Made by a program: the position numbers and the translations under genes
Source: Ditylenchus dipsaci
Taxonomy: Eukaryota > Nematoda > Chromadorea > Rhabditida > Anguinidae
DNA: 64,000 nt
Direction of reading: 5' to 3'
Assembly (NCBI GenBank): GCA_004194705.1
Contig: SADC01001026.1
Location: forward strand, 1 to 64,000
The notes under the pieces: model-generated
Told to the model about the DNA's origin: nothing
Databases searched by the model: none
What the model saw: the letters and a program-made list of their open reading frames with translations, nothing else
Part shown: positions 33,600 to 44,071 of the stretch, piece after piece
Numbering within the stretch: the stretch's first letter is position 1
Layout: the number at the start of each line of letters is the position of its first letter

Positions 33600-33735
33600 A
33601 GTTTACTCTGACACGGACGATTCGTCATCTCGGCCGATTCGTCACCTCCTACTAAAATGGGACGATTCGTCACCTACCAATAAACCGGACAATTCGTCAC
33701 CCATTACTAAAACCGGACGATTCGTCACGTATTTT
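33600..33735. repeat. Tandem repeat GGACGATTCGTCACC
   Basis: Five units of about 27 bp separated by TACTAAAAC-like spacers. Confidence 0.65.
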
Positions 33736-33779
33736 CAAAATTCATTTTAAAATGCTCGTCGTTCATCGTTTTCCCGATT

Positions 33780-33925
33780 TAAAGAGGCATACCAGCGGGA
33801 TAAACTGCAATTAAGGCGGGGACCATCGATTTTTTCTCTCATGACCTTTTTCTATAAGCGTTCTACCTGATCCGACGAAAATTTTCTGCTTACTTTTTAA
33901 AAGTAGGATGAGGTCATGAATGGTA
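33780..33925. mobile_element. TTAA MITE family, truncated copy
   Basis: Begins AGAGGCATACCAGCGGG and runs through CCTGATCCGACGAA and TTTTTAAAAGTAGGATGAGG before breaking off. Confidence 0.7.
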
Positions 33926-34697
33926 TAACGACGACTCGAATTCGACATGTGTCTGCTTCACAGTAGCACAGTTATTCAAGTATATATATATTCAAGTAGC
34001 ATAGTGACCGCCTTTTTTAATCGAGATGTGCTTGAAAAACTTATGATTTGTGGCCATTTACGGACAGTGCGTAATAGTGCAGTTTAGCCGAAATTTCACG
34101 TGTCGAGACGAAAGGCGACGCGTCGAAGTCAAATATCGGAAGTCAAAAATTTTTGACTTTTCGACGTAAAAAGTCGAATGCGACGCGTCGAATCGACAAC
34201 CCTAATCACACATGACAATCAGTAAAAAAACAAATGTTTATAATATTTTTCTAAAAAATACAGAGCGACTTCATAGCAACGCGCAAAATGTTTACTTGAG
34301 GGATACTTTTTGCAAAAATTGATTGCGCGCATCAAAATCCCACCTGGATCGCCTCAATCGCTTGATTCCGAACCACTTTAGACCACACTAAACCACCTAG
34401 ATCACTGGTTTCTGTTAGTTTGGTAAATTTTTCAATGCTCAAATTATCGCTTTTCAGACACGAGTCGTGTCACACGACTGACAAATCAGGTTCACAAAGC
34501 ACGTCAAACCGAGGGTGAACATATTAGCACCTCATAAAGATATATCTGGAAGCCAGCGGTTCAAACTTAATAATTAACCTAAAAAAAGAAGCTAGCAAAC
34601 ACAATATAACATTGCGAGGATGTTCGATAACGACATATTTATTGAGACCGATCAAAAAGAACAACAACAGGTAACCAAGTGGGATACTTAACGATCT

Positions 34698-35113
34698 TCA
34701 AAAGTTGATGACGAAATTGGAAGCATCAGCAGTAGAACCAAAGATCAGACGCAAAAGCTCCGCTCCGGTATCCTGAATAAACAAAAGAGATCAACAAAGA
34801 AGGTGAAACAGCATAACACAACCTTGTCACGCACCGTCACTAGAGATCTGTAGAACCCATCGCGGGACACATTGACGGCATTCTTATTGAATTCCTCTAT
34901 GATTTCATCCTCGAGCATGCCGTGCACTGTGTATATGACGTTTTCGTTAGACGATACACCATCCTAGTTTTTATTTTTTAAAAGTAATGCTTTTATCATT
35001 ATAAAAAGTCTAACCTCCCTCTCGATGTTATCCGGTTCTGTCACTTTGCTGATTGTCGCAGGCTCATAAACTTCTCCACCATCAATCGAAGCTTGCACGC
35101 TGTACGTAGTCAT
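34698..35113 (-). CDS. Unknown 100-aa gene, three exons (copy A)
   Basis: Exons 35015-35113, 34835-34963 and 34698-34772, with GT-AG introns of 51 and 62 nt. ATG follows the acceptor AGTTTTCAG by one base, suggesting trans-splicing. Protein starts MTTYSVQASIDGGEVYEPAT, middle YTVHGMLEDEIIEEFNK and VSRDGFYRSLVT, end LIFGSTADASNFVINF. No signal peptide, membrane segment or Cys pattern. The tail vaguely recalls the last helix of EVH1/PH-like domains (..F.S..DA..F), but I do not recognise the family. The reading frame and all four splice sites are intact, as in copy B (50861-51276), although 17 of 100 residues differ. A leftover of its first exon lies at 27285. Confidence 0.75.
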
Positions 35114-35341
35114 GCTGAAAACTATAAGTTATAAGTTGAATCTTCGCAGCAATCACAATGCCGATATCTTTAATGCCGTAAGTTTTCGATAAAATTAGCG
35201 AATTTCTAGAAGTTTTCACAAGCTCAGAGTGAATTCAAACACGCTTACTGAACTACAGGAAGGTAACATGAAACGCACTCTTAATCGTCGAATGCTTCGT
35301 AGGACTAGTAGATTTTTGAAATTTACCGTTGTGAGATTTTA

Positions 35342-35809
35342 GGACAATACTTTTTTCTCCGACTAAAACACTTTTTTTCCGACTAATTTCTTTTTTTCCG
35401 ACTAATTTTAACTTTGTTTTTATTTTAACATTTTTTCTTAATTTTTGTGCTAATTTTTTTAAAGTTTTAGTATTGTCGTGTAGCCCAGGATCTCAGCTTT
35501 CCAACAAGCTATAAAACTTCATTGAAGGATTTTAGAAAGGTAGACTTTTAGAGGTTTCAAAAAATAAAATAAAAATAAAATTTATTTTTTTGAAACCTCT
35601 AAAAGTCTACCTTTCTAAAATCCTTCAATGAAGTTTTATAGCTTGTTGGAAAGCTGAGATCCTGGGCTACACGACAATACTAAAACTTAAAAAAATTAGC
35701 ACAAAAATTAAGAAAAAATGCCAAAATAAAAACAAAGTTAAAATTAGTCGGAAAAAAAAAAAATTAGTCGGAAAAAAAAGTGTTTTAGTCGGAGAAAAAA
35801 GTATTGTCC
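35342..35809. mobile_element. MULE-type MITE with 9-bp TSD, empty site in copy B
   Basis: 468-bp palindrome, ends GGACAATAC / GTATTGTCC, flanked by GAGATTTTA (35333-35341 and 35810-35818). Unit B at about 50630 has one uninterrupted CCGTTGTGAGATTTTATGGC (read on minus). Arms carry TTAGTCGGAAAAA words and about 180 bp of near-perfect pairing. Confidence 0.9.
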
Positions 35810-36174
35810 GAGATTTTATGGCTATAGGAAAAAACCCCAATAATTTATGTGTAAATCCCTTTAAATTTTTTTGCTCACTAAAATTCAAATTTCATGCAAA
35901 ATATGTGTTTAACCTGTTAAAGCATGTGTGCACTTTCTCAAATTATGTGTTTACCTCCTCGAATTTAAATTTTCACTCCATATTATGTCAAAGATTCCAA
36001 CCTTCTTTTGTTTTTACTTGGGCAAGTTTGTTATTAGATTGCAAATTCAAGTATCTTTGACAAAATATGGAGTTGACGGGGAGAATATAGATTTTAGGAG
36101 GTGAAAAAATTAGAATTTGATGAGGTAAACACATAATTTCAGAGGGTAGATACTTCTTCTTTGTCAGAGTCTTT

Positions 36175-36475
36175 GTAGAGTTGGCCCGGAATTCCGGTCC
36201 TTTTTTGGATTCCTGTTCTGGTTCAGATATCAATTCCGAGCCCAACTCTTTTATAATTTTTCTCTTGCTCAGCTGATTTGGAACTCGTATTATCAAGTTT
36301 TGAACGAATTTTTTGTGTTAAATATCAAATTATACAAAAAAATCATGTAAACCGGCAGCGATTTTTTTTCCAAAAATTTCTTTTTTTTTCTGCTCTGGTT
36401 TTGGATTCGGCAGAAGTGAAATTCCGGTTCATATTCCGGTTCCAAATATCGGATCTGAACCAACTCTAGTAGACA
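36175..36475. repeat. AGAGTTGGC-ended repeat (copy in A)
   Basis: Ends AGAGTTGGCCCGGAATTCC / GAACCAACTCTAG with internal GGTTCATATTCCGGTTCC; matching copies at about 49925-50275 (B) and 56724-57040 (C). Termini resemble short hAT-type ends. No coding. Confidence 0.6.
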
Positions 36476-36798
36476 CATATTTTCAGGGTTGTCGACTTTC
36501 GACTTTTAAGTGAAAATTTTTAAGACCAATTTTGGCTTTAAAAAGCTCGTTTGCTTTAGTTTCGAAGGGTGTGATATTTTTAACTTTATATTTGTTCAAA
36601 CTTTTTCAGCCACAAAGCAGGGCTAGTCAAAACAGAGTGAGCGCCGAAAATTCACAAGCAACCGAAATTCGAAAGGTCGTACCTTTGGAAGCCATTTTGC
36701 CTTAATTATCGACTTTGGTTTTACATGTTTCTGTATTAGTAGTTTAGGGTTTTGTTTTCTAGCCGTTAAGATGGTCACAGAAGACTGTTCAGACTTAC

Positions 36799-37040
36799 AT
36801 TCTCAGTCGTCGCAATGCACCAAGGGCCTGTAGTTTCGTCCACATTTCTTTGTTTATAAAATTCATGTTCACTAGTATTTGCTTCAGGCAGGATCCCTGG
36901 TATAAGATGTCTAGAATTTCATCGTCCATCTGTGCCACTTCAAAGGGTCCTTCAAATTGCAAGGCTGTGGAAGTGAGCATGACTTCTCTGAGGTCAATGA
37001 TGACCACATGTCTGATGCACGCTTGCAAAAGCCACTTACA
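36799..37040 (-). CDS. Leucine-rich exon of an F-box-type gene (copy A)
   Basis: Internal exon between the acceptor CTTTTTAG and donor GTAAGTCTG. Reads CKWLLQACIRHVVIIDLREV, then FEGPFEVAQMDDEILDIL, CLKQILVNMNFINKEMWTK and LGALRRLRM: repeated L-x-x-L spacing as in degenerate LRRs of F-box proteins. Each unit also contains a separate F-box exon pair upstream in the same orientation, so the two probably come from one gene. The upstream mini-exon LTERLL is joined by a 50-nt intron (GTGTTAGACT...TTTTTAG). Frame intact here and in C, broken in B. Confidence 0.55.
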
Positions 37041-37117
37041 CTAAAAAGGATATAGTAGTTGTTAGCTTTTTCAGGTTTCCAGTCTAACACTAGAAGCCGT
37101 TCGGTTAACTGTAAATA

Positions 37118-37367
37118 CCGTATTTCCTCTAATAAGCGCGCCGGTGCGCTTATTATTCAAACCCCCGAAAATCGGAAAATTTGGAATTCGATTTCGAGAT
37201 TTTGGGTGCTCAACCAAAATCTCAAAAGTGGAATCGGTAGAGCTCGTGGGAGTTAAGAAAACGTATCAAACAGCTTTGGAATAAAAATTCTCTGAGCTGA
37301 GATATAGGCCCTCAAAGTAGGGGGTGCGCGCTTATTAGAGCATGCGCGCTTATTAGAGGAAATACGG
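37118..37367. mobile_element. TA-flanked MITE (CCGTATTTCCTC family), copy 4, with empty site
   Basis: Ends CCGTATTTCCTCTAATAAG / CTTATTAGAGGAAATACGG flanked by TA. Units B (49272) and C (55636) read CATGACTATTTACAG without it, showing precise TA duplication. Confidence 0.9.
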
Positions 37368-37539
37368 TAGTCATGAAATGTTTCCAAAACGAGTAAAAAA
37401 TTGTTTTCGATTTCTTATTATGATAAGAGGGTGGTTTTCCACAGTATACTAAAGCGCTGTTGTCTGCCGCCGTCGTCACGACATACAGTTAACTGTGCAG
37501 GTTCGAATCCGGGTGGCGGCAAACATTGTTTTTTGACCT

Positions 37540-38040
37540 TTCAAGGTCCATAGCTTAATTTCTACTAGAGCAATTGGTGTTGATGTATTAGAAAGGGCGC
37601 TCCGCCATAACCTCAGCTACCAAATGAGATATCGCACATGGCCAGACGCATTGGTTAACAAGAGATATAACTTTCCGACTGAAACATATTGGAAAATTTA
37701 GGTCATCTATAATCTTAGTTTTTGACCTTTCAATGCCCATAACTCAATTTCTATTGCAGCAATCGGTGTTATTTACTGAAAAGGGCACTCCGCCATAATC
37801 TCGGCTATCTAATGAGCTGTCACACATGGCCAGAATATTTGTGTGCACGCAGATATTCATTCCAAATAAAACAAATTCCAAAATTTTGGTTAAGTAAAAT
37901 TTACGTTTTTTGAAATTCCCAGGCCCATAACTGATAATTTTATGCACAAGTCAGTGTTGATGCATAGGAAAGACCATTCCGCCATAATCTCAGCTATCGA
38001 ATGAGCTGTCACGGCCAGAGATATTGAGTACAAGAAAATT
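37540..38040. repeat. Satellite, three units of about 190 bp
   Basis: TCCGCCATAA falls at about 37601, 37789 and 37979; each unit also has TTTTTGACCTTTCAA-like and ATGAGCTGTCACACATGGCC text. Confidence 0.7.
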
Positions 38041-38064
38041 CCTTATGAGAATTCTTATTTGAAA

Positions 38065-38505
38065 ATTAATTAAAAGGAACCACCACAAGGTACCCAAACC
38101 ACGTGGATACACCCGAATTTCCAGGATAAAACCGAACCACATGGATACTGCCAAACCACCTGTATGGTACCTCAACCACCTGAAGGGTACCTAAACCACC
38201 TGGATGGTACCCGAACCACATGGATTTTACCTGAACCACCTGAAGAGTACCTCAACCACCTGGATAGTGCCCAAACCACCTTCGTGATACCAAAACCATC
38301 TGGATGGTAGACGAACCCGCTGTATGGTACCCAAAACACCTGGATGATACCCGAACCACCTGAAGGATACCCAAACTACCTGAAAGGTATCCAAACCACT
38401 TGAAGGCTACTTAAACCACCAGAAGGGTTCCCGAACCACCTGAAGGGTACCCAAATTACCTAAAGGATATCCAAACCACCTAAAAGATACCCAAACCACC
38501 TGTGA
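38065..38505. repeat. 20-bp minisatellite ACCCAAACCACCTGGATGGT
   Basis: About 22 units in almost exact 20-bp register. Confidence 0.85.
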
Positions 38506-38808
38506 ATTAGGTCATGTTTGGAGGTGGTTAATTAGGGTATCTGATCTCATTCGTTGGAGTAGTTTGACCACATTCAATACGCGTGTTTCTAATGCACTAT
38601 GAGCACTCGAAAAACTGCGGCATTGCCGCAGCGCTTTTTCTAGTTTCAAATGCACTAAAGTTTGAGGCAGGAGTGAACTATATGGCGTAGCTCAAAAATA
38701 TCCAAAATCATCTTTTTATATATTTTTTTTACATCTTAGATGCTAAAACATGCTTAAAGGGGCATACGTTACACCGCAAATTAAGGCAGGGACGAGCAAG
38801 TTTTCAAA

Positions 38809-38939
38809 GGGCAAAACTTATTTTTGTCACCGAAAAACTGATTATTGTCACCGGTTTCATTCTCTTCGGTGATGACCGACGAGGAGAATGAAACCGGTGA
38901 CAATAATCAGTTTTTCGGTGACAAAAGTAAGTTTTGCCC
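38809..38939. mobile_element. 131-bp MITE with 9-bp TSD GTTTTCAAA
   Basis: Ends GGGCAAAAC / GTTTTGCCC; arms contain GTCACCGAAAAACTGATTAT. Duplication GTTTTCAAA at 38800-38808 and 38940-38948; intact family members (49060) have one ATTTTCAAA. The 9-bp TSD suggests a MULE-type MITE. Confidence 0.85.
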
Positions 38940-39042
38940 GTTTTCAAAAGCATCCTTGTTTCACTTGTCTCATGCAATTCTGATATTTATGAGATTATCC
39001 CACTTTTAAAAAGTAGGCAGAAAACTTTCGTCGGATCATGTA

Positions 39043-39828
39043 ACGGGTGGAATATAAGTTCGGAATGGATTTTCAATGCCATATTTCTTATTACTTTTAT
39101 TATCATATCTCTTATCTGTTGATATCATTTTGTAGCCTTGAATCTCCTCTTTCAAATGCCATATTGCCTTTAGCTTGATTATCGTGGATAAGTCACCATT
39201 TGGGTCCAAACACTTGTCTGGTCTTTTAAGAAGAATACCAGCGCTTTCATCACTTTAACTGGTCAAATGTTATATTGAATTTTGATAATCACGACAAAAA
39301 ATTTGCACCATGTTGTAGCGCAGCTCAGGAGCTACAAACCCATGTTACAGAATTATTTTTGAAATTTCAGTGTTGAGATATGGCATTTTGAAAAAAACCG
39401 ATTTCTAGAAAAATGACCGATATGCAAGTTTTTGCCAATTTTTCGAATTTTGGTCATTTTTCAAGAAATTGGTCTTTTTCAAAATGCCATATCTCAAGAC
39501 TGAAATTTTCAAAATCATTCTGTAACATGGTTTTGTAGCTCCTGAGCTGCGCTACAGCATGGTGCAAATTTTTTGTCGTGATTATCAAAATTCAATATAA
39601 CATTTGACCAGTTAAAGTGATGAAAGCGCTGGTATTCTTCTTAAAACGACCAGACAAGTGTTTGGACCCAAATGGTGACTTATCCACAATAATCAAGCTG
39701 AAAACAATATGCCATTTGAAAGAGGAGATGCAGGGCTACAAAATAGTATCAACAGATAAGAGATATGATAATAAAAGTAATAAGAAATATGGCATTGAAA
39801 ATCCATTCCGAACTTATGTTCCACCCGT
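39043..39828. mobile_element. 786-bp TA-flanked palindrome
   Basis: Ends ACGGGTGGAATATAAGTT / AACTTATGTTCCACCCGT, flanked by TA (39041-39042, 39829-39830). The intact MITE at 48871 reads CATG-TA-GAACGCC-type text (on its minus strand) at the same point, an empty site. Arms pair almost throughout, around GTTTTTGCCAATTTTTCG. Open frames in it are noncoding. Confidence 0.85.
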
Positions 39829-39894
39829 TAGAACGCCTATAGAAAACGGTCATGAGAGAAATAATTTGCGAATGGTTAATTTATTTTTCAGAAT

Positions 39895-40251
39895 CTCTAT
39901 ACACACTTTTTTAACCCAATTTTCGAAGTATTTTTTCAATTGTGTTTTTACAGTCTGATCGCAAATATCGTGAGGATTCCGATTTTGCCGATCGTTTTTC
40001 AAAAACCTAATATTTTTGGCTCTAAAAGACCAAAACCCGCTAACCCGTCACCATATTTTTAAAAAGGGTGCCGGGTTAGCGGGGTTTTGGTCTTTTAGAG
40101 CCAAAAATATTAGGTTTTGAAAAAACGATCGGCAAAATCGGAATCCTCACGATATTTGCTATCAGACTGTAAAAACACAATTGAAAAAATACTTCGAAAA
40201 TTGGGTTAAAAAAAGTGTCGGACCCAAGGCGGGAACGAACTTCTCGACACG
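39895..40251. mobile_element. CAGTCGA-family MITE (pogo/Tigger-like ends), left-truncated
   Basis: Shares GGATTCCGATTTTGCCGATC and AAAGTGTCGGACCC with the complete copy at 55706. Right end CTCGACACGAGAACTG before TA; the left end lacks its outer 50 bp. Confidence 0.7.
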
Positions 40252-40299
40252 AGAACTGTAGTTTGGCTTGAGTTCAAATATTAGTTCGAATATTTTCAT

Positions 40300-40541
40300 T
40301 TACACTATACAGGAAACAGTTCCCTATTAAACCATGCTTTGCCATGACAATTAGTAAAAGTCAAGGCCAAACAAGCGATTTTGTTGGAATTGACCTGACA
40401 GATCCTGTGTTTACCCACGGAATGACATATGTTGCATTTTCCCGTGCAAGGGCGTGGCAGTTTATCAAAGTTGCAGTGAAATGTGACAGCAAAAATAAAG
40501 TGAAAAACATTGTGTGGAAAGAAGTTTTGCTTGACTGTTGA
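40300..40541 (+). pseudogene. Helitron Pif1-like helicase, C-terminal fragment
   Basis: Reads KQFPIKPCFAMTISKSQGQT, then VGIDLTDPVFTHG, MTYVAFSRARAWQFIKV and NIVWKEVLLDC then TGA. The phrases match motifs V and VI of Pif1-family helicases as found at the end of the RepHel protein of Helitrons (xAMTINKSQGQT ... VALSR). The frame is open for about 80 codons but the rest of the helicase and the Rep domain are missing. It lies on the same strand as, and 125 bp before, the Helitron 3' hairpin at 40666. Confidence 0.85.
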
Positions 40542-40665
40542 ACTAAAAAATGGGTTGAAATTCCTTTGAGCAAATAGCTCATAAAATGCCAATCACGCGA
40601 AGTGGGTTTACGACCTGATTGGTACTGTAGTGCTATACTACACTGAACTTCGCTTTCATGACGCA

Positions 40666-40694
40666 GGCGCCCGAAAGGGCGCCAGTTCGCCTTG
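40666..40694 (+). mobile_element. Helitron 3' end (hairpin, host T follows)
   Basis: GGCGCCC-GAAA-GGGCGCC hairpin (40666-40683) then AGTTCGCCTTG, next base T. F-box unit C has AATGGATACAGTG (minus strand, near 54920) where A has CCTTG|TGGATACAG, so the joint lies in an A|T target as expected. The terminal CTTG departs from the usual CTRR. Confidence 0.7.
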
Positions 40695-40705
40695 TGGATA
40701 CAGTA

Positions 40706-41035
40706 TTAGCTTATTAACAAATAAAAAAAAGGCGGATGATAAAACTGAAAGAAATATCGAATTAGTTCGATGTTGACAAACCTCAGTCAAATTCAACTTT
40801 TTGCGGTGGTCTGGCCAGTGGCTTGGGTAGATTGTGTTTGTAGAGAAGACTTTCACAGTGGCAAAGCCTAGCCTTTCAATGACTTTTTTCCAGCGTTTGC
40901 ACACCCTTCTGCACTTTGTCAGTTCAGCCATACAAGAAAGTCGCATGAAAAACTCGAGCTAAAATGTTTTTGCATGAAGTATTTTTTGTCACACAAAATT
41001 GATAGACTTACCAAAATATCATTTGGAAGTTGCAT
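40706..41035 (-). CDS. Short F-box gene (copy A)
   Basis: Three exons: MQLPNDIL; LEFFMRLSCMAELTKCRRV + CKRWKKVIERLGFATVKVF ... KKLNLTE; and FYHPPFFYLLIS with stop. Introns of about 53 and 37 nt with good GT-AG sites. LPNDILLEFFMRL...CRRVCKRWKKVI is a standard F-box, which binds Skp1 in SCF ubiquitin ligases. The 79-residue product lacks a substrate domain, so either it is the truncated 5' part of a longer F-box/LRR gene (the leucine-rich exon lies farther on in each unit) or it competes for Skp1. The Helitron end at 40694 abuts the last exon. The TTTTTTCAG leader acceptor seen in C is absent here. Confidence 0.75.
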
Positions 41036-41799
41036 ATCTATTATTTGGAATTATAGGATTATTTAGTAATACTAAAACATATCCTGAATGCTATAAGAAC
41101 TAGCTCGGCGCCCGCCTCGCCTTGGTCTGCATGTGTAACGTTTTAAAATAATACATTAAAATTTAAAAAAACGAAAAAGCAATCAATCTAAACATACCGT
41201 ACTTTTGGGGTGTAATGCAAGAAATCAAAAACTCTAATTACTGACACACCAAAATTTATTTCGATTAAGATGGTTATTCTTTGCCGTACGCCGTCACGCT
41301 GCTTGATGCACCGCATCTCCAAACTATCTCTAACTCGAAAAATCAAATTTTGTAACACACATTACCTCTTTATTCATATGATCAGCGTAAACTACTATCC
41401 ACTCAAATCGGCTCTTCAAGCATACTACCCCGCTCTAGTGCTACTCTAGGCTGTACCGAAAAAGGTAAAAAAAATTTGGTGAAAGCACATTTGGTAAAAT
41501 TTTTTTTGGTAAAGGCACATTTAGTAAAATTTTCTTTTAGTAAGGCACTTTGTCGTTGTTTTTGTGTCAAAGACCTTCTTATTCCAACTTTTTCTTCTCT
41601 TTCCCTTTCTTTCTCCAGGTTTCTATATCTATTTCCTCCAGTAAAATTCTTCTTAATTATACTCATTTTTTCTAACTTAAAATTATGTGTTAGATTAGGT
41701 TTGTCAGGACCAAAATCAATTTTTCACCCACGCAAACCCCAAAACGTGCGCTGGTTACCTCCTGGTCAGGTGGATGTCCACCTGGGCCGGTACTCACCA

Positions 41800-42800
41800 T
41801 CTTTACCTTTACCTCTACCTTTTACCCTTACCTCTACCCTTACCTCTACCTTCAACTTTTACCCTTACCTCTACCCTTACCTCTACCTTTTACCCCTACC
41901 TCTACCCTTACCTCTACCTTCAACTTTTACCCTTACCTCTACCCTTACCCTTCCCTCTACCTTTTACCCCTACCTCTACCTTTACCTCTACCTTCAATTT
42001 TTACCTCTACCTTTACCTCTAGCTTTTACCATTACCTGTAACTTTTACCGTTACCTTTACCTTTTACCCTTAGCTGTATTTCTACCTTCAACTTTTACAA
42101 ATACATGCAAATACAACTGCTTCGGCACCAAACGATTTATTCAACAACACAACAGTGCAAAGCACACCTCAACGGACAAAGTAACGATTTACGATAGAAT
42201 TTCTCATATTTGATCCCGTGTTCATTCTTTGCAATGCGCAGAGATTGCATGCACAGACCCGCCTTGGCGGCTGATCATCATTCATTTCCACAATCATTCA
42301 TTCCCGTGAACATTGCGAAAACTAAAAAAAACAACGATAGAGTGAGAGAAAAAGCACATTCTCAAAGTAGCGAGCAAAAGTCAACAATCCGCACAACAAT
42401 GAAACGCACAACAATGAAAAACGGACGTTAAATTCGTGTTCAGCGAACTAAAATTGCTCTAGAAATGCTTTACGGGACAATATTTTGAAATCGAGATGAA
42501 GGTAAAAATTTTTACCCTGCTACCACCCATGGTAAAAATATGCCTTGGTCCCCCCTGTGTTTTTTACCCTTACCTCTACCTCTACCTTTACCTCTAAGTA
42601 TGGTGATTACAGGTAGAGGTAAGGGTAAAAGTTAGAGGTAAAGGTAAGGGTAAAAATTATGGTGAGTACGGGTAGAGGTAAGGGTAAAAGGTAAGGGTAA
42701 AAGGTAGAGGTAAAGGTAAGGGTAAAAATTATGGTGAGTACGGGTAGAGGTAAGGGTAGAGGTAAGGGTAAAAGGTAAGGGTAAAAAGATGGTAAGTACC
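41800..42800. repeat. Foldback element, word TTACCCTTACCTCTACC
   Basis: Pyrimidine strand at 41805-42080, purine strand GGTAGAGGTAAGGGTAAAAG at 42560-42795; flanks GCCGGTACTCACCATC / GATGGTAAGTACCGGC. The 245-aa open frame at 41476-42213 is this array. A further one-sided copy lies at 55370-55480. Confidence 0.8.
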
Positions 42801-43123
42801 GGCCCTGGATGGCCTACAAAATTAAAATTTCTTTATATAAAAAAATAAACCATTTTTTCTTACTTAAAACTGTATGAGGAATTTGGCTTGTTAAGACCAA
42901 AAGTGCGATTCCACCTATCCAACTCCAAACCTGGGGTGGCTACCACCTGGACAGGTTGATATCCAGGTAACTCCAGAGTAGGGGTAAATTCTGACCTGAA
43001 AAGTCAAACGCCTGTTTTTTATATCTTTAACTGGTGAAAAAAGGTATGCGCTCAGGTGAATTCGAACCAGCGACCTCTAAATCAGCCCTTAGAATCACTA
43101 AGAACCCCATCATCCAGTATGAC

Positions 43124-43455
43124 CAAACCAAATGGTCGTCCACTTGGATCAAAAATTTTTTGATCACGTTTCCGGGTTCTAAAACATTTTTTTTGCACTT
43201 ATTCGAGCATGCTGAAAATGGTTTGACAGTGGTGAAATCACGTTTTATCAAAAAATTTTTGAGTTATTGCTAACGATTGAATTATCAAAATCAATCGTTA
43301 GCAATAACTCAAAAATTTCTCGACAAAACGTGATTTCACCACTGTCAAACCATCTTCAGGATGCTCGAATTAGTGCAAAAAAAATGTTTTAGAACTCGGA
43401 AACGTGAAAAAAAGAATTTTTGATCCAAGTGGACGACCACTTGGTTTGGTTAGTC
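43124..43455. repeat. CCAAGTGG foldback family, copy 4
   Basis: Ends ACCAAATGGTCGTCCACTTGG / CCAAGTGGACGACCACTTGG, arms about 150 bp with GCTGAAAATGGTTTGACAG. Flanking text AAGGTATGCGCTCAGGTG (43042) and CACCTGGGCGCATGCCTT (43515) also pair. Confidence 0.75.
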
Positions 43456-44071
43456 CCTCTGAATGGAGTTCTGAGCGATTATAAGTGGTGATGTAGAGCT
43501 TGCTGGTTCGAATCCACCTGGGCGCATGCCTTATTTTTTATCATGATTTTGAGTATTTGAGTGGTGTAGAAGTCCATACACTCATCACCAAGGTCGCTGA
43601 TTCAAACCCATCTGAGTGCACAGTCCTGAGTAGAGGACTTCGATTCATGTCCTGGTCACTAGGTGCTTAACGGGGTTCGGGGATCATAAGGTGCTTTTAT
43701 ATGGTTTGGAGAAACGTCTATGCCCTCCAAAAACGGTATCTTCGTGACCAAAACAGCCAACTCAGCGCCGAAATAAAATCTATGGCCGAAAACGAACTCT
43801 ATGACCAAAAGGTGTGCCACCCGAAAATGTCCACCGAAAAAGTGCTTTACCAAAAGAAATTTTACCAAATGTGTCTTTACCAAAAATTTTTACCAAAAGG
43901 TTTTTTTTACCAAATGTTTTACCTTTCTCGGTACAGCCGCTACTCTAGTCTACTAAAAATACGACACATATATGAAACAGCTCGTGAATTATATATAAAC
44001 AAGTTTCCTCTCGAGACAAAAACAAAAAATATTTGAATTCAAAATAAGGTCCAATTTCAAATTCCCTTTAA

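Larger units (their letters stand above)
37438..38643 (+). mobile_element. Nonautonomous Helitron-like element carrying tandem repeats
   Basis: Unit B (about 49205-49215) runs GGGTGGTTTTCAAATGCAC without interruption, whereas in A the T run is split by 1.2 kb. The insert ends in a hairpin CTGCGGC-ATT-GCCGCAG (38615-38631), eight bases, then CTAG (38640-38643) and T. Inside are a 190-bp satellite and a 20-bp minisatellite. There is no target duplication beyond T-run ambiguity. No Rep/helicase. Confidence 0.75.
38757..39895. mobile_element. TTAA MITE copy in A, with two later insertions
   Basis: Starts AGGGGCATACGTTACACCGC after TTAA. Its sequence is interrupted at 38809-38939 and 39043-39828 and resumes with GAACGCCTATAGAAAACGGT at 39831. 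The far end is lost. Confidence 0.8.
33950..41060 (-). repeat. Duplicated unit, copy A (inverted)
   Basis: Relative to B and C it reads on the minus strand: F-box gene, TTAA MITE, leucine-rich exon, AGAGTTGGC element, 100-aa gene, then the GACGCGTCG edge repeat. Private insertions: MULE-type MITE 35342, CCGTATT MITE 37118, Helitron-like 37438, MITEs 38809 and 39043, and Helitron sequence ending at 40694. Confidence 0.8.
41432..43948. repeat. Foldback element, word TTTGGTAAAA
   Basis: Ends CTCTAGTGCTACTCTAGGCTG / CAGCCGCTACTCTAG. Arms of TTTGGTAAAATTTTT and AAAGGCACATTTAGTAAA (41470-41550), with complements at 43835-43925. It encloses satellite units, the GGTAAAGGTAGAGG foldback and a CCAAGTGG copy. 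Confidence 0.65.

Noticed and set aside
37460..37525. tRNA-like stretch with GGTTCGAATCC and a 7-bp TGCCGCC/GGCGGCA stem
   Set aside because: T-arm pairing is poor and no proper D-arm or anticodon arm could be drawn; similar B-box-like words at 20375, 22635, 43060 and 43505 lie in repeats. A tRNA-derived origin remains possible.
41476..42213. 245-aa open frame, the longest in the window
   Set aside because: It is the TTACCCTTACCTCTACC array in translation (repeated LPLPLPL); no domain and no splice context.
41800..42800. Telomere-like TTACCC/GGGTAA stretches
   Set aside because: Mixed TACCTC and TACCCTT words, not a uniform telomere repeat, and arranged as an internal inverted pair.
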